Source of the DNA: Zoogloea oleivorans
GTDB taxonomy: Bacteria > Pseudomonadota > Gammaproteobacteria > Burkholderiales > Rhodocyclaceae
Assembly (NCBI GenBank): GCA_030157785.1
Contig: JAOAUC010000025.1
Span: 1-64,000, forward strand
DNA: 64,000 bases
Reading direction: 5' to 3'
The notes under the pieces are model-generated. The model saw only the letters and a program-made list of their open reading frames with translations, was not told where the DNA came from and ran no database searches. Of this stretch, positions 42,485 to 53,165 are shown one piece after another. Position numbers and translations under genes: made by a program. Within the stretch, counting starts at the first letter, position 1. Every line of letters starts with the position of its first letter.

Positions 42485-43876
42485 ATGCAGGCAACCATTA
42501 ATCGGCAGGAACCGGCCATCAAGGCTCACCTGTCCCTCGTTTCCATCTTCGAGCATCTCGTCGATCCGCTGGCATTCGCGGGGAGCTTCCTCGCCGTCGC
42601 GGGCCTGCACGGCGTCGCCTCACACCCTGCCTACCTGGCCCTGACGATCATCGTCTTCCTGCTCGCCCAGCCGGTCCCGATGCACATCGACAGGCCGCTG
42701 AAGATCCTCTATCGCGGCAGCTGGATGAAGGCCGTGGTGGTCTTTTTCGCCCTGCTCCTGCTGGGCATGCTGACGGGCTACGCCAATGCCTTTGCACCGG
42801 ACATACTGCTCCAGTGGTTCGTGGCGGCACCGCTGACGACCGCCTTGCTGCGCCACGCTGCCCACGAACTGACGCCCCTCGTGATGGCCGGCACCGGCTA
42901 TCGCCAGCGTGCCGTCGTGGTTGGAGCCAGCGCTACCGGCCAGGCCATCGCCGAGCGGATCGAACGCTCCCGCCGGGCCGGCAAGCGCCTGCTCGGCTTC
43001 TTCGACGACCGCCACCCCGATCGCCACGTCAAAGCCGGCATGCGTCACCTGGGCCGGATTGATGCGCTGGCCGACTACGTGCGTCGCAACGACGTGGACG
43101 TCATCTACATCGCCCTGCCAATGACCAGCCAGCCGCGCATCCTCAAACTGCTGGACGACCTGCGCGACACCACCGTATCGATCTACTTCGTGCCGGACCT
43201 GTTCGTCACCGACCTGATCCAGGCCCGCATGGACGACCTGGGCGGCCTGCCCGTCGTCGCCGTTTGCGAATCCCCCTTCACGGGCATCAACGGCGTGGTC
43301 AAGCAGTGTTTCGACTTCGTGGCGGCCGCAGCCATCCTGACCCTGATCGCCCCGCTCCTGCTGGTGATCGCCATTGCCGTAAAGCTCACCTCGCCGGGGC
43401 CGATCCTGTTCCGCCAGCACCGCTACGGCCTCGACGGCGAACGCATCCTGGTCTACAAATTCCGCTCCATGAGCGTCTGCGAAAACGGTGACACCATCAC
43501 CCAGGCCCACGCCGGAGACATGCGCATCACGCCGCTGGGCGCCTTCCTGCGCCGCACCTCCCTCGACGAGCTGCCCCAGTTCCTCAATGTGCTGCAGGGA
43601 CGCATGAGCATCGTCGGGCCCCGCCCCCACGCCGTCGCCCACAACGAGACCTACCGCAAGCTCATCAAGGGCTACATGATCCGGCACAAAGTCCGGCCGG
43701 GCGTTACCGGCTGGGCCCAGGTCAATGGCTGCCGGGGCGAAACCGAAACCCTCGACAAAATGAAACGGCGCATCGACTACGACCTGGAATACCTGCGCCA
43801 CTGGTCCTTCGCCCTCGATTTGCGCATCATCCTGCGCACCGTCGGGCTGATGCACAAAGACCCCAACGCCTACTGA
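42485..43876 (+). CDS. epsB: Undecaprenyl-phosphate sugar phosphotransferase (EPS initiating enzyme)
   Basis: A 463-residue polyprenyl glycosylphosphotransferase. Start ATG 42485. N-terminal membrane helices (about 25-130), a CoA-binding/Rossmann-like domain starting YRQRAVVVGASATGQAIAERI (about 140-250), a membrane helix near 285-305, and the catalytic sugar-transferase domain: KLTSPGPILFRQHRYGLDGE, YKFRSMSV, RRTSLDELPQFLNVLQGRMS (about 357-376) and VGPRPHAVAHNE. It transfers a sugar-1-phosphate (often glucose or galactose) to undecaprenyl phosphate, the first EPS step, at the inner membrane. Alone on the plus strand, divergent from the other EPS genes. Confidence 0.95.
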   Translation: MQATINRQEPAIKAHLSLVSIFEHLVDPLAFAGSFLAVAGLHGVASHPAYLALTIIVFLLAQPVPMHIDRPLKILYRGSWMKAVVVFFALLLLGMLTGYANAFAPDILLQWFVAAPLTTALLRHAAHELTPLVMAGTGYRQRAVVVGASATGQAIAERIERSRRAGKRLLGFFDDRHPDRHVKAGMRHLGRIDALADYVRRNDVDVIYIALPMTSQPRILKLLDDLRDTTVSIYFVPDLFVTDLIQARMDDLGGLPVVAVCESPFTGINGVVKQCFDFVAAAAILTLIAPLLLVIAIAVKLTSPGPILFRQHRYGLDGERILVYKFRSMSVCENGDTITQAHAGDMRITPLGAFLRRTSLDELPQFLNVLQGRMSIVGPRPHAVAHNETYRKLIKGYMIRHKVRPGVTGWAQVNGCRGETETLDKMKRRIDYDLEYLRHWSFALDLRIILRTVGLMHKDPNAY

Positions 43877-43882
43877 TCCCCA

Positions 43883-43917
43883 ATGAAAACAGCCCGCAAA
43901 TTGCGGGCCGTTTTCAT
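43883..43917. terminator. Bidirectional terminator between epsB and the excisionase-like gene
   Basis: Arms AGCCCGC/GCGGGC with outer ATGAAAAC/GTTTTCAT give a long stem with T-rich flank on both strands, between two convergent genes. Confidence 0.85.
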
Positions 43918-43938
43918 CGACACAAGCGGCAGACAGAA

Positions 43939-44175
43939 TCAGGCCTTCACGGCCCTCACCTTGACGGGCACCGACCGGGGCGCCTTGCGGCTACGCGTCT
44001 TGCCGCTCGCCGCCCAGGCATCGTAGCCCTCGGCGTCGATCAGGATCCGCCCATCGGGCGCCTTCACCCACACCTCCCCTTCACGCCAGATCCCGTCGCG
44101 AATCTTCGCCCGGATCGCGTGCTCCGTATAACCGGACTCAAGGGCATGCTTGTCGATGGTGACAAATCGGACCAT
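43939..44175 (-). CDS. Excisionase-like small protein
   Basis: A 78-residue basic protein (MVRFVTIDKHALESGYTEHAIRAKIRDGIWREGEVW split as VTIDKHALESGYTEHAI and RAKIRDGIWREGEVW). This winged-helix pattern, with a helix-turn-helix followed by the GxW and DGRILID strand pair, matches the excisionase family found in phages and islands. Starts at ATG 44175 (a TTG two codons earlier is possible). No integrase lies beside it, so it is an orphan directionality factor or a small regulator. Located between a bidirectional terminator and an SDR gene. Confidence 0.75.
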   Translation of the reverse strand: MVRFVTIDKHALESGYTEHAIRAKIRDGIWREGEVWVKAPDGRILIDAEGYDAWAASGKTRSRKAPRSVPVKVRAVKA

Positions 44176-44193
44176 GTTCAACTTTCAAAGAAA

Positions 44194-44988
44194 TCAGGCA
44201 ATGCTCTCGACGATACCGCCTTCCACACGCAACGCCGCCCCCGTCGTGGCACTGGCCTGCGGCGAGGCCGCATAAACGCACAGGTTGGCCACCTCCTCCG
44301 GGCTGGCAAAGCGCCGGATCAGCGTGGACGGCCGGTTCTCCTTGAGGAACAGGGATTCCATCTCGCCCTGCGACACTCCGCGCTGCTCCGCCATCTTCGC
44401 AATGAAGGCCACCGCACCTTCAGTGCGGGTCGGCCCCGGCAAAATCGAATTGACGGTGACCCCGGAGCCCGCCAGCACCTTCGCGAGCCCCCGCGACAGC
44501 CCCTGCAACGCCGCCTTGCTGACACCGTAATGGACCATTTCCGCCGGGATGTTCAGCGCCGACTCGCTCGAGATGAACTGGATTCGCCCCCAGCCCCGTG
44601 CCTGCATGGACCTGGCGTAATGGCGTGACAGGCGCACCCCGCTGAGCACGTTGATCTGGAAAACCTCCTCCCAGTCCGCATCCTCGATCTCGAAGAAATC
44701 CTTGACCCCATAGATACCGAGGTTGTTGATCAGGATGTCGGCCTCCGGCTCGGCGGCAATCAGTTTCCGACAACCGGCTGCGCCGCCGAGGTCGGCAACC
44801 ACACCGCGGGCCAGGGTGCCACCTTTGGTCTCCCGCAAAGTGGCCAGCGCCGCATCGACCTTGCCTTGCTCACGACCACACACGACAACTGCAGCCCCCG
44901 CATCTGCCAGGCCACGGGCAATGGCCAGACCGATACCGCCGGTCGACCCGGTCACGATGGCAGTTTTGCCGGAAAGATCAATGATCAT
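44194..44988 (-). CDS. Short-chain dehydrogenase/reductase
   Basis: A 264-residue classical SDR. NAD(P)-binding TGSTGGIGLAIARG near residue 15, NNLGIYG near 88-94, catalytic Ser in FISSESALN (about 140) and the YGVSK catalytic pair (about 153-157). A short Gly after the Rossmann strands (CGREQG) hints at NADP. CAGGAG precedes the ATG. The C-terminal block SPQASATTGAALRVEGGIV is typical of oxidoreductases acting on sugars, fatty acids or alcohols; substrate unknown. Its codon use matches the core genome. Confidence 0.93.
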   Translation of the reverse strand: MIIDLSGKTAIVTGSTGGIGLAIARGLADAGAAVVVCGREQGKVDAALATLRETKGGTLARGVVADLGGAAGCRKLIAAEPEADILINNLGIYGVKDFFEIEDADWEEVFQINVLSGVRLSRHYARSMQARGWGRIQFISSESALNIPAEMVHYGVSKAALQGLSRGLAKVLAGSGVTVNSILPGPTRTEGAVAFIAKMAEQRGVSQGEMESLFLKENRPSTLIRRFASPEEVANLCVYAASPQASATTGAALRVEGGIVESIA

Positions 44989-45099
44989 GCACAGACTCCT
45001 GTTGATTGAGGAAAATGAAAGGCACGGGGCGCGTCCCCCGACACATGATTATGCTGGCGCATCCATGTTCGGATGTCGGCCATCATTCTTTCTATCCCA

Positions 45100-45310
45100 A
45101 TCGTAGATTTAATATGCCCGGAGCTGGATTAAATAATCCAGGTCGTAAATTAAAGGATGAATTTCGATATTAAATCCACCGCCATCGTGGATCTTTCCCC
45201 GTCCTGAATGGATTAATCATCGGCAGAGATCGAAACATCGACGGTGGACGTGGAAAATTCGATGCCCGGCGGGAATATTTTTATCGCGACAGATATTTAA
45301 TCGACGTCTG
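45100..45310. other. AT-rich stretch with repeated GGATTAA motifs
   Basis: About 200 bp of AT-rich sequence in a GC-rich region, upstream of the SDR gene and left of the IS. It contains TGGATTA-AA-TAATCCA (45125-45140) and further single copies of TGGATTAAT (near 45209) and its complement TTAAATCC (near 45171). No ORF is seen. It could be a regulator-binding region for the SDR gene or low-GC transferred DNA. Confidence 0.4.
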
Positions 45311-45368
45311 CCGAGCCTGTCCGTATTTTTGTGTTTGAGGCCTACCATGCTCCCCGAAAGGAACATGT

Positions 45369-46634
45369 ATGACCTCAAAGAAACAGAAGGTAGTGAAACC
45401 GGTGGTCGCAGCCTTGCCCGCGGCCGCGTCGGAATGGCTGGACCAGATCGTCACCGGCCCGATGACCGCAGAGTCCGTCGAAGAGGTGATGCGCGGCTTC
45501 AAGAAAGCGCTGATCGAACGGGCACTGGGCGCCGAACTGAGTCACCACCTGGGCTACCCGGCAGGTAGCGCGAAACCGGAGACGAGCGCCAATCAACGTA
45601 ACGGCAGCAGCGGCAAGACCGTTCTGACCGATGACGGGCCGCTGCGCATCGACATTCCCCGTGATCGGGCCGGCCTCTTCGAGCCGCAACTGATCGGCAA
45701 GCACGAACGTCGCTTCAGCGGCTTCGACGACAAGATCATCGCCATGTACGCCCGCGGGATGAGCGTGCGCGAGATCCAGGGCTTTCTGGTGCAGATGTAC
45801 AACACCGAGGTGTCGCCGGACTTCATCAGCAGCGTCACCGACGCCGTAATGGAAGAGGTTCAGCAGTGGCAGGCCCGGCCCCTCGAAGCGATGTATCCGG
45901 TGGTGTTCTTCGACGCCCTGCGGGTCAAGATCCGGGAGGACGCGGTGGTGCGCAACAAGGCGGTGTTCCTGGCCCTGGGGGTCCGCGCCGACGGTAGCCG
46001 TGACATTCTGGGCTTGTGGATCGAGAGCACCGAAGGGGCCAGGTTCTGGCTCAAGGTCTTCAATGACCTGAAGGTGCGCGGCTGCCACGACATCCTGATT
46101 GCCGTCACCGACGGGCTCAAGGGCATGAGCGAGGCGCTGGAGGCGGTGTATCCCCAAAGCACCTTGCAGACCTGCATCGTGCATCTGCTGCGCAATAGCC
46201 TGAGTTACGCGGGCTACAAGGACCGGCAAGGTCTGGCCCACGCGCTCAAGCCGATCTACCAGGCGGTGAGCGCCGAGGCGGCAGAGGCGGCCCTGGAGGC
46301 GTTTGCAGAAGGAGAATGGGGACAGCGTTTCCCGACCATCGCGGTGGCCTGGCAGCGGGTGTGGGAGCAGGTGATCCCGTTCTTTGCCTTCCCGCCCGAT
46401 GTGCGCCGGGTGATCTACACCACCAACGCCATCGAGAGCGTCAATGCCCGGGTGCGCAAGATCATCAAGACGCGGGGCCACTTCCCGACGGACGAGGCGG
46501 CCACCAAGCTGATCTGGCTGGCGCTACGCAACATCACAGCCGAGTGGAAGAGGCCGATGACGTATTGGAAGAGCGCGATGAATCAGTTCGCCATTCTGTA
46601 CACGGATCGCTTCATTCCGGCGATGGCGCGATGA
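45369..46634 (+). CDS. IS256-family transposase
   Basis: A 421-residue MULE/IS256-type DDE transposase, intact. The catalytic triad is visible as Asp in VVFFDALRVKI, Asp in AVTDGLKGM and Glu in TNAIESVNARVRK. CIVHLLRNSLSYAGYKDRQ is the other family block, and the N-terminal part holds the zinc/HTH-like DNA-binding region. The gene has an AAAGGAAC ribosome site just before the ATG. It catalyses cut-and-paste or copy-paste transposition by binding the terminal repeats of its element. Confidence 0.96.
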   Translation: MTSKKQKVVKPVVAALPAAASEWLDQIVTGPMTAESVEEVMRGFKKALIERALGAELSHHLGYPAGSAKPETSANQRNGSSGKTVLTDDGPLRIDIPRDRAGLFEPQLIGKHERRFSGFDDKIIAMYARGMSVREIQGFLVQMYNTEVSPDFISSVTDAVMEEVQQWQARPLEAMYPVVFFDALRVKIREDAVVRNKAVFLALGVRADGSRDILGLWIESTEGARFWLKVFNDLKVRGCHDILIAVTDGLKGMSEALEAVYPQSTLQTCIVHLLRNSLSYAGYKDRQGLAHALKPIYQAVSAEAAEAALEAFAEGEWGQRFPTIAVAWQRVWEQVIPFFAFPPDVRRVIYTTNAIESVNARVRKIIKTRGHFPTDEAATKLIWLALRNITAEWKRPMTYWKSAMNQFAILYTDRFIPAMAR

Positions 46635-46640
46635 ACCCTG

Positions 46641-46676
46641 GGGATTCTTGCCCTGCCGCGGCAGGGCAAGAATCCC
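46641..46676. repeat. 36-nt perfect palindrome inside the IS right end
   Basis: The 18 bases 46641-46658 are the exact reverse complement of 46659-46676 with no spacer, just after the transposase stop and before the right inverted repeat. It would act as a strong hairpin, likely a transcription terminator of the transposase or a barrier to readthrough; the following sequence has only short A/T runs. Confidence 0.85.
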
Positions 46677-46740
46677 TAAAACCGCCTCGAACACAAAATT
46701 TCTGACACTCCCCGTCGGCCCGACGATACGCCCCCAAAAA

Positions 46741-46765
46741 CAAAAAAGCCCGCAATCGCGGGCTT
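46741..46765 (-). terminator. Intrinsic terminator of tRNA-Arg
   Basis: Stem AAGCCCGC/GCGGGCTT (46746-46753, 46758-46765) followed, on the minus strand, by TTTTTT. It is the textbook terminator for the tRNA-Arg transcript, 47 bp past the tRNA 3' end. Confidence 0.85.
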
Positions 46766-46811
46766 CTTCGTATTCCTCTGCTACTTCCTGATACTGCTTG
46801 AGACCATAATT

Positions 46812-46886
46812 TGGTCCCCCCGACAGGAATCGAACCTGTATCTAGCGCTTAGGAGGCACTCGTTCTATCCATTGAACCACGGAGAG
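46812..46886 (-). tRNA. tRNA-Arg (anticodon CCU)
   Basis: A 75-nt tRNA with encoded CCA. The acceptor CTCTCCG pairs with CGGGGGG through two G-U pairs, the anticodon loop is CTCCTAA (CCT), and the T arm is ACAGG-TTCGATT-CCTGT. It reads the rare AGG arginine codon. It lies 117 bp downstream of the lon stop, with an IS256 element on its 3' side. Confidence 0.95.
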
Positions 46887-46952
46887 AGGAAGGGCCGCAT
46901 TCTATCCCGGCCCAGCGGAAAAGCGCCATGCCAGATTGACCCGCAGAACAAG

Positions 46953-46976
46953 AAAAAGCCGGCAAACGTCGCCGGC
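46953..46976 (-). terminator. Intrinsic terminator after lon
   Basis: Stem GCCGGC/GCCGGC (46971-46976 and 46958-46963) with a 7-nt loop, followed on the minus strand by TTTTTC. It ends the lon transcript. Confidence 0.75.
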
Positions 46977-47003
46977 CCCTTCTTCATCACGTGACAAGTT
47001 GGA

Positions 47004-49424
<2,421 letters not shown>

Positions 49425-49453
49425 GATTATTCCTTAAAAGGCACTAAGGCCCC

Positions 49454-49482
49454 ATATGGGGCCCTAGCGACATCAATTCAAG
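49454..49482 (-). promoter_or_regulatory. Sigma-32 (heat-shock) promoter in front of lon
   Basis: On the minus strand CTTGAAT at 49482-49476 and CCCCATAT at 49461-49454 are separated by 14 bp. This matches the RpoH consensus (CTTGAA ... CCCCATnT). The ATG of lon is 29 bp past the -10. The -10 lies inside a 16-bp perfect palindrome GGCCCCATATGGGGCC (49448-49463). Confidence 0.8.
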
Positions 49483-49510
49483 CAGTCCGGAAAAAAACTT
49501 CTGCTCGATG

Positions 49511-50782
49511 TCAGTTGGAGCCGGAGACCTTGGGCTGATCGGCGTAGATCAGGATCGGCTTGGTACCGCCGTCGATCATGCCCTCGTCGATCACTACTTT
49601 GGACACATTCTCCATGGAGGGCAATTCATACATGGTGTCGAGCAGCGTGCCTTCAAGGATGGAACGCAGGCCGCGGGCACCCGTCTTGCGTTTCAGGGCC
49701 TTGCGGGCAATCGCCTGCAGGGCCGCCGGACGCACTTCAAGTTCGACACCTTCCATCGAGAACAGTTTCTGGTACTGCTTGATGAGCGCGTTTTTAGGTT
49801 CGACGAGAATCTGGATGAGGGCTTCCTCGTCGAGTTCCTGGAGGGTCGCGACCACCGGCAGACGACCGATCAGTTCGGGGATAAGGCCGAACTTGATCAG
49901 GTCACCCGGCTCCACTTCACGCAGCGACTCGGAGATGTTCTTGTTCTCGCGGCTCTTCACCTCGGCACCGAAACCGATCCCGAATTTCTCGGTACGGTTG
50001 CGGATCACCTTGTCGAGACCATCGAACGCACCGCCACAGACGAACAGGATGTTGGTGGTATCCACCTGCACGAAATCCTGGTTCGGATGCTTGCGTCCGC
50101 CTTGCGGCGGCACCGATGCGATGGTGCCTTCGATCAGCTTCAGCAGTGCCTGCTGGACGCCTTCGCCGGACACGTCGCGGGTGATCGACGGGTTGTCGGA
50201 CTTGCGGGAAATCTTGTCGATTTCGTCGATGTAAACGATGCCCTGTTGCGCCTTGTCCACATCGTAGTCGCACTTTTGCAAGAGCTTCTGGATGATGTTC
50301 TCGACGTCCTCGCCGACATAGCCGGCTTCGGTGAGCGTCGTCGCATCCGCCATCACGAAAGGCACGTTGAGAAGGCGAGCCAGCGTCTGGGCGAGGAGCG
50401 TCTTGCCGGAGCCGGTGGGGCCGACCAGCAGGATGTTGCTCTTCGACAGCTCGACATCGTCGTGGGTCTTGGACAGGTGACGCAGTCGCTTGTAGTGGTT
50501 GTACACCGCCACGGCGAGGATGCGCTTGGCCGGGCCCTGACCAATCACGTACTGGTCGAGGATCTCGCTGATCTCGCGGGGTGACGGAAGCTCGCCCTTG
50601 ACGCCCTTGGCGCCGCCGGTATCTGCAGTAATTTCATCGCGAATGATGTCGTTGCAGAGCTCGATGCATTCATCGCAGATGAACACGGACGGGCCCGCAA
50701 TCAGCTTGCGGACCTCGTGTTGGCTCTTGCCGCAGAACGAGCAATAAAGGAGCTTTTCTCCGCTCGTTTTCTTGTCCGCCAT
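49511..50782 (-). CDS. clpX: ATP-dependent Clp protease ATP-binding subunit ClpX
   Basis: A 423-residue unfoldase that feeds substrates to ClpP. The N-terminal zinc-binding domain has [11 protein letters not shown] and [10 protein letters not shown] (Cys4). Walker A is [12 protein letters not shown] (about 120-131), Walker B reads YIDEIDKI, sensor and GYVGEDVE pore-loop stretches follow, and the IGF loop for ClpP docking is in FGIGFGAEV. The gene is 37 bp after clpP on the same strand, with AAAGGGCAG upstream. Order tig-clpP-clpX-lon is the classical proteobacterial block. Confidence 0.98.
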   Translation of the reverse strand: MADKKTSGEKLLYCSFCGKSQHEVRKLIAGPSVFICDECIELCNDIIRDEITADTGGAKGVKGELPSPREISEILDQYVIGQGPAKRILAVAVYNHYKRLRHLSKTHDDVELSKSNILLVGPTGSGKTLLAQTLARLLNVPFVMADATTLTEAGYVGEDVENIIQKLLQKCDYDVDKAQQGIVYIDEIDKISRKSDNPSITRDVSGEGVQQALLKLIEGTIASVPPQGGRKHPNQDFVQVDTTNILFVCGGAFDGLDKVIRNRTEKFGIGFGAEVKSRENKNISESLREVEPGDLIKFGLIPELIGRLPVVATLQELDEEALIQILVEPKNALIKQYQKLFSMEGVELEVRPAALQAIARKALKRKTGARGLRSILEGTLLDTMYELPSMENVSKVVIDEGMIDGGTKPILIYADQPKVSGSN

Positions 50783-50819
50783 TACTGCCCTTTCTCTCTG
50801 TACTGATGCTAGGGGAGGA

Positions 50820-51464
50820 TCAAGCCGCTTCGGCGCGACTGGTCAGGACTTTGTCCACCAGACCGTAGCGCACCGCGTCTTCCGCAGACATGAAGTTGTC
50901 CCGGTCGGTATCCCGCTCGATGCTTTCGATCGACTGACCGGTGTGCTTGGCCAGCATGCCGTTGAGCTTGGCGCGCAGCGCCAGGATCTCGCGGGCGTGG
51001 ATTTCGATGTCCGAGGCCTGGCCCTGAAAACCGCCGAGCGGCTGGTGAATCATGACCCGCGAGTTGGGCAGCGAGAAACGCTTGCCCTTTTCGCCGGCCG
51101 CCAGCAGAAAGGCGCCCATGCTGGCCGCCTGCCCGATGCACAGGGTGCTCACGTTCGGCTTGATGAACTGCATGGTGTCGTAGATCGCCATGCCGGCCGT
51201 GACCGAACCGCCGGGGGAGTTGATGTAGAAGAAAATGTCCTTGTCCGGATTTTCGGATTCAAGGAACAGGAACTGGGCGACGATCAGGTTGGCCGTGATG
51301 TCATTGACGGGGCCCACCAAAAACACCACCCGCTCCTTGAGCAGACGCGAGTAGATGTCGTAGGACCGCTCGCCGCGACCGCTCTGCTCGACCACCATCG
51401 GAATGAGGCCGAGGCCGACCGGATTCCAGTCACTTTGCGAATACGGGGGTGTCATGGGATTCAT
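50820..51464 (-). CDS. clpP: ATP-dependent Clp protease proteolytic subunit ClpP
   Basis: A 214-residue serine protease that forms the double-heptamer chamber. Catalytic Ser115 in GQAASMGAF, His140 in MIHQP and the Asp in ERDTDRD are all present. [16 protein letters not shown] is the oxyanion-hole region. GGAGAG lies 9 nt before the ATG. The first 10-20 residues are a processed propeptide. Co-transcribed with tig (upstream) and clpX (downstream). Confidence 0.98.
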   Translation of the reverse strand: MNPMTPPYSQSDWNPVGLGLIPMVVEQSGRGERSYDIYSRLLKERVVFLVGPVNDITANLIVAQFLFLESENPDKDIFFYINSPGGSVTAGMAIYDTMQFIKPNVSTLCIGQAASMGAFLLAAGEKGKRFSLPNSRVMIHQPLGGFQGQASDIEIHAREILALRAKLNGMLAKHTGQSIESIERDTDRDNFMSAEDAVRYGLVDKVLTSRAEAA

Positions 51465-51485
51465 TTAACGTCGCTCTCCGCGGAA

Positions 51486-52787
51486 TTAAGCCGCATTGCC
51501 CATCAGGTCGTCAAAAGAAGTAATGACATCGGTCGTCTTGGCATTGCTGACGACCCAAGCCACCACGTTGTCCTCGATCACCAGCGCTTCGGCCTGGGCC
51601 AGACGCTGGGGCTGCGAGTAGTACCAGCTCACGACTTCACTCGGATCTTCGTAGCTGGCGGCGAAATCTTCAATGATGGCGCGAATCTGCTCGGGCTTGG
51701 CGTGCAGTTCCTTGCCCTTCACCAGCTCGGACATGATCAGGCCCAGCTTGACGCGACGCACAGCCTGCTCGCCGAACCAGGCAGCCTCGATGGGCATGTC
51801 CTTGGTCTTCATACCGCGCGCTTCAAAATCCTTCTTGGCGTTTTCGGCCAGTTGCTGCGACTCCTGCTCGACCAGCGCCTTCGGCACTTCGATCGGATGG
51901 GCTTCGATCAGCACATTCATGACGCGTTCCTTGACCTTGGCCTGGATGCGACGCTTCACTTCGCGTTCCAGGTTGGCCTTCACTTCTTCGCGCATCTTGG
52001 TCACGTCGCCATCGGGGATACCGAGGGACTTGGCGAATTCGGCGTCGATTTCCGGCAGCTTGGGCTCTTCAACCTTCTTCAGCACCACGTCGAACTGGAC
52101 GGTCTGGCCGGCCAGGTGACCAGCGTGGTAGTCAGCCGGGAAGGTCATGTCGAAAGTCTTGCTTTCGCCCACGTTCAGGCCCAGCACTGCGGTTTCGAAA
52201 TCCTTCAGCATCTGGCCGCCGCCGATCACGAAGGCGAAATCATCAGCCTTGCCACCGTCAAACTCGACACCGTCCCTGCGGCCGGTGAAGTCCACCGTCA
52301 CACGGTCGCCATCCTGGGCGGCGTGCTCGGCAGGCACAAAAGTGGTGCGCTGCTTGCGCAGCACGTCGAGGGTCTTGTCCACTTCGGCTTCGCCGACTTC
52401 CAGCTGGGGACGCTCCACTTCCTGGGCGCTCACATCGGAAATCACCACTTCGGGGTAGACCTCGAAAACGGCGGTGAATTCCAGCGCGTCAGTCGCGGTG
52501 GATTCTTTCGGCTCGATGCTGGGGTAGCCAGCCACGCGCAGGCTCTGCGCACGGATCTGCTCACCCAGGGTCTTCTCTACCGCGGCGCCAATCGCCTCGG
52601 AACGGGCCTGCGGGCCATACGACTGGGCCACCATCCGGAACGGAACCTTGCCCGGACGGAATCCCGGCATTTTGACGGTGCGAGCCATCTGCTTCAGACG
52701 AGCCTCAACGTCCTTGTCGATTTCGGCCAGCGGCACGGACATGTCGATACGGCGCTCAAGCGCGCTCACGGTTACCTGGTTGCTCAT
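51486..52787 (-). CDS. tig: Trigger factor
   Basis: A 433-residue ribosome-associated chaperone. N-terminal ribosome-binding domain with the GFRPGKVP signature (MPGFRPGKVPFRMV, about 38-51), central FKBP-type prolyl isomerase domain (about 160-245; DGDRVTVDFTGRRDGVEF), and helical C-terminal substrate-cradle domain (about 250-425). It binds nascent chains at the tunnel exit. AGGGAA precedes the ATG. First gene of the tig-clpP-clpX unit. Confidence 0.98.
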   Translation of the reverse strand: MSNQVTVSALERRIDMSVPLAEIDKDVEARLKQMARTVKMPGFRPGKVPFRMVAQSYGPQARSEAIGAAVEKTLGEQIRAQSLRVAGYPSIEPKESTATDALEFTAVFEVYPEVVISDVSAQEVERPQLEVGEAEVDKTLDVLRKQRTTFVPAEHAAQDGDRVTVDFTGRRDGVEFDGGKADDFAFVIGGGQMLKDFETAVLGLNVGESKTFDMTFPADYHAGHLAGQTVQFDVVLKKVEEPKLPEIDAEFAKSLGIPDGDVTKMREEVKANLEREVKRRIQAKVKERVMNVLIEAHPIEVPKALVEQESQQLAENAKKDFEARGMKTKDMPIEAAWFGEQAVRRVKLGLIMSELVKGKELHAKPEQIRAIIEDFAASYEDPSEVVSWYYSQPQRLAQAEALVIEDNVVAWVVSNAKTTDVITSFDDLMGNAA

Positions 52788-53165
52788 GAAAATTCCCTGA
52801 TCGGTCTTAACAAAAACGCCTCACAAACAGGACAGGAAACACGTAGCAAAAGCTGTGCCTCCCAACTTCGTCCGTTGATGAAGTCGTCGGAAAAACCTTT
52901 AGTCTAACACAGCCCCCGAATCCACTAGCAGAGCCCGCGCCAGCACTCGGCTTTACACCCGCCGGTGTGAAAAACTACTCTTCAAACATTGGAACTCCGC
53001 TCGCCATTTGGCTATCACATGGATGAAATAGCTTCACTCCGCAGCCTCGACAAGGCAGCGGGCTTTACGAAGTGCTCAAGCATCTGCATTACAAGCCGCT
53101 TGTTCCCGCACAGACGATGGCAAACCCCGCGCCCCGCCCGGGTGCCCTGCTCCAGGAGACATTCG
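52788..53165. other. 378-bp divergent region between tig and prkA
   Basis: Carries the promoters of both operons. A near-palindrome TTTACACC-CGCC-GGTGTGAAA lies at about 52952-52972, in the middle of the region, where a regulator could control both sides. I found no clear consensus -10/-35 pair and no sigma-32 motif on the tig side. An open frame runs through it in phase with prkA but without a start signal. Confidence 0.4.

Larger units (their letters stand above)
45318..46707 (+). mobile_element. IS256-family insertion sequence
   Basis: The element is bounded by imperfect 24-bp inverted repeats: TGTCCGTATTTTTGTG...GAGGC at 45318-45341 and its inverted partner at 46684-46707, matching at 20 of 24 positions. 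One transposase gene fills the interior. I do not see matching 8-bp target-site duplications next to these ends, so either the ends extend a few bases more or the duplication has decayed. It lies downstream of tRNA-Arg, between the tRNA terminator and the SDR gene. Confidence 0.85.

Noticed and set aside
45310..46715. An 8-bp target-site duplication around the IS256 element
   Set aside because: The bases next to the visible inverted repeats (gccgagcc on the left, ctccccgt on the right) do not match.
50772..52907. A 711-codon plus-strand frame opposite clpP and tig
   Set aside because: It runs across two genes and their intergenic gap on the other strand; codon pattern is that of a shadow frame and no protein family fits.
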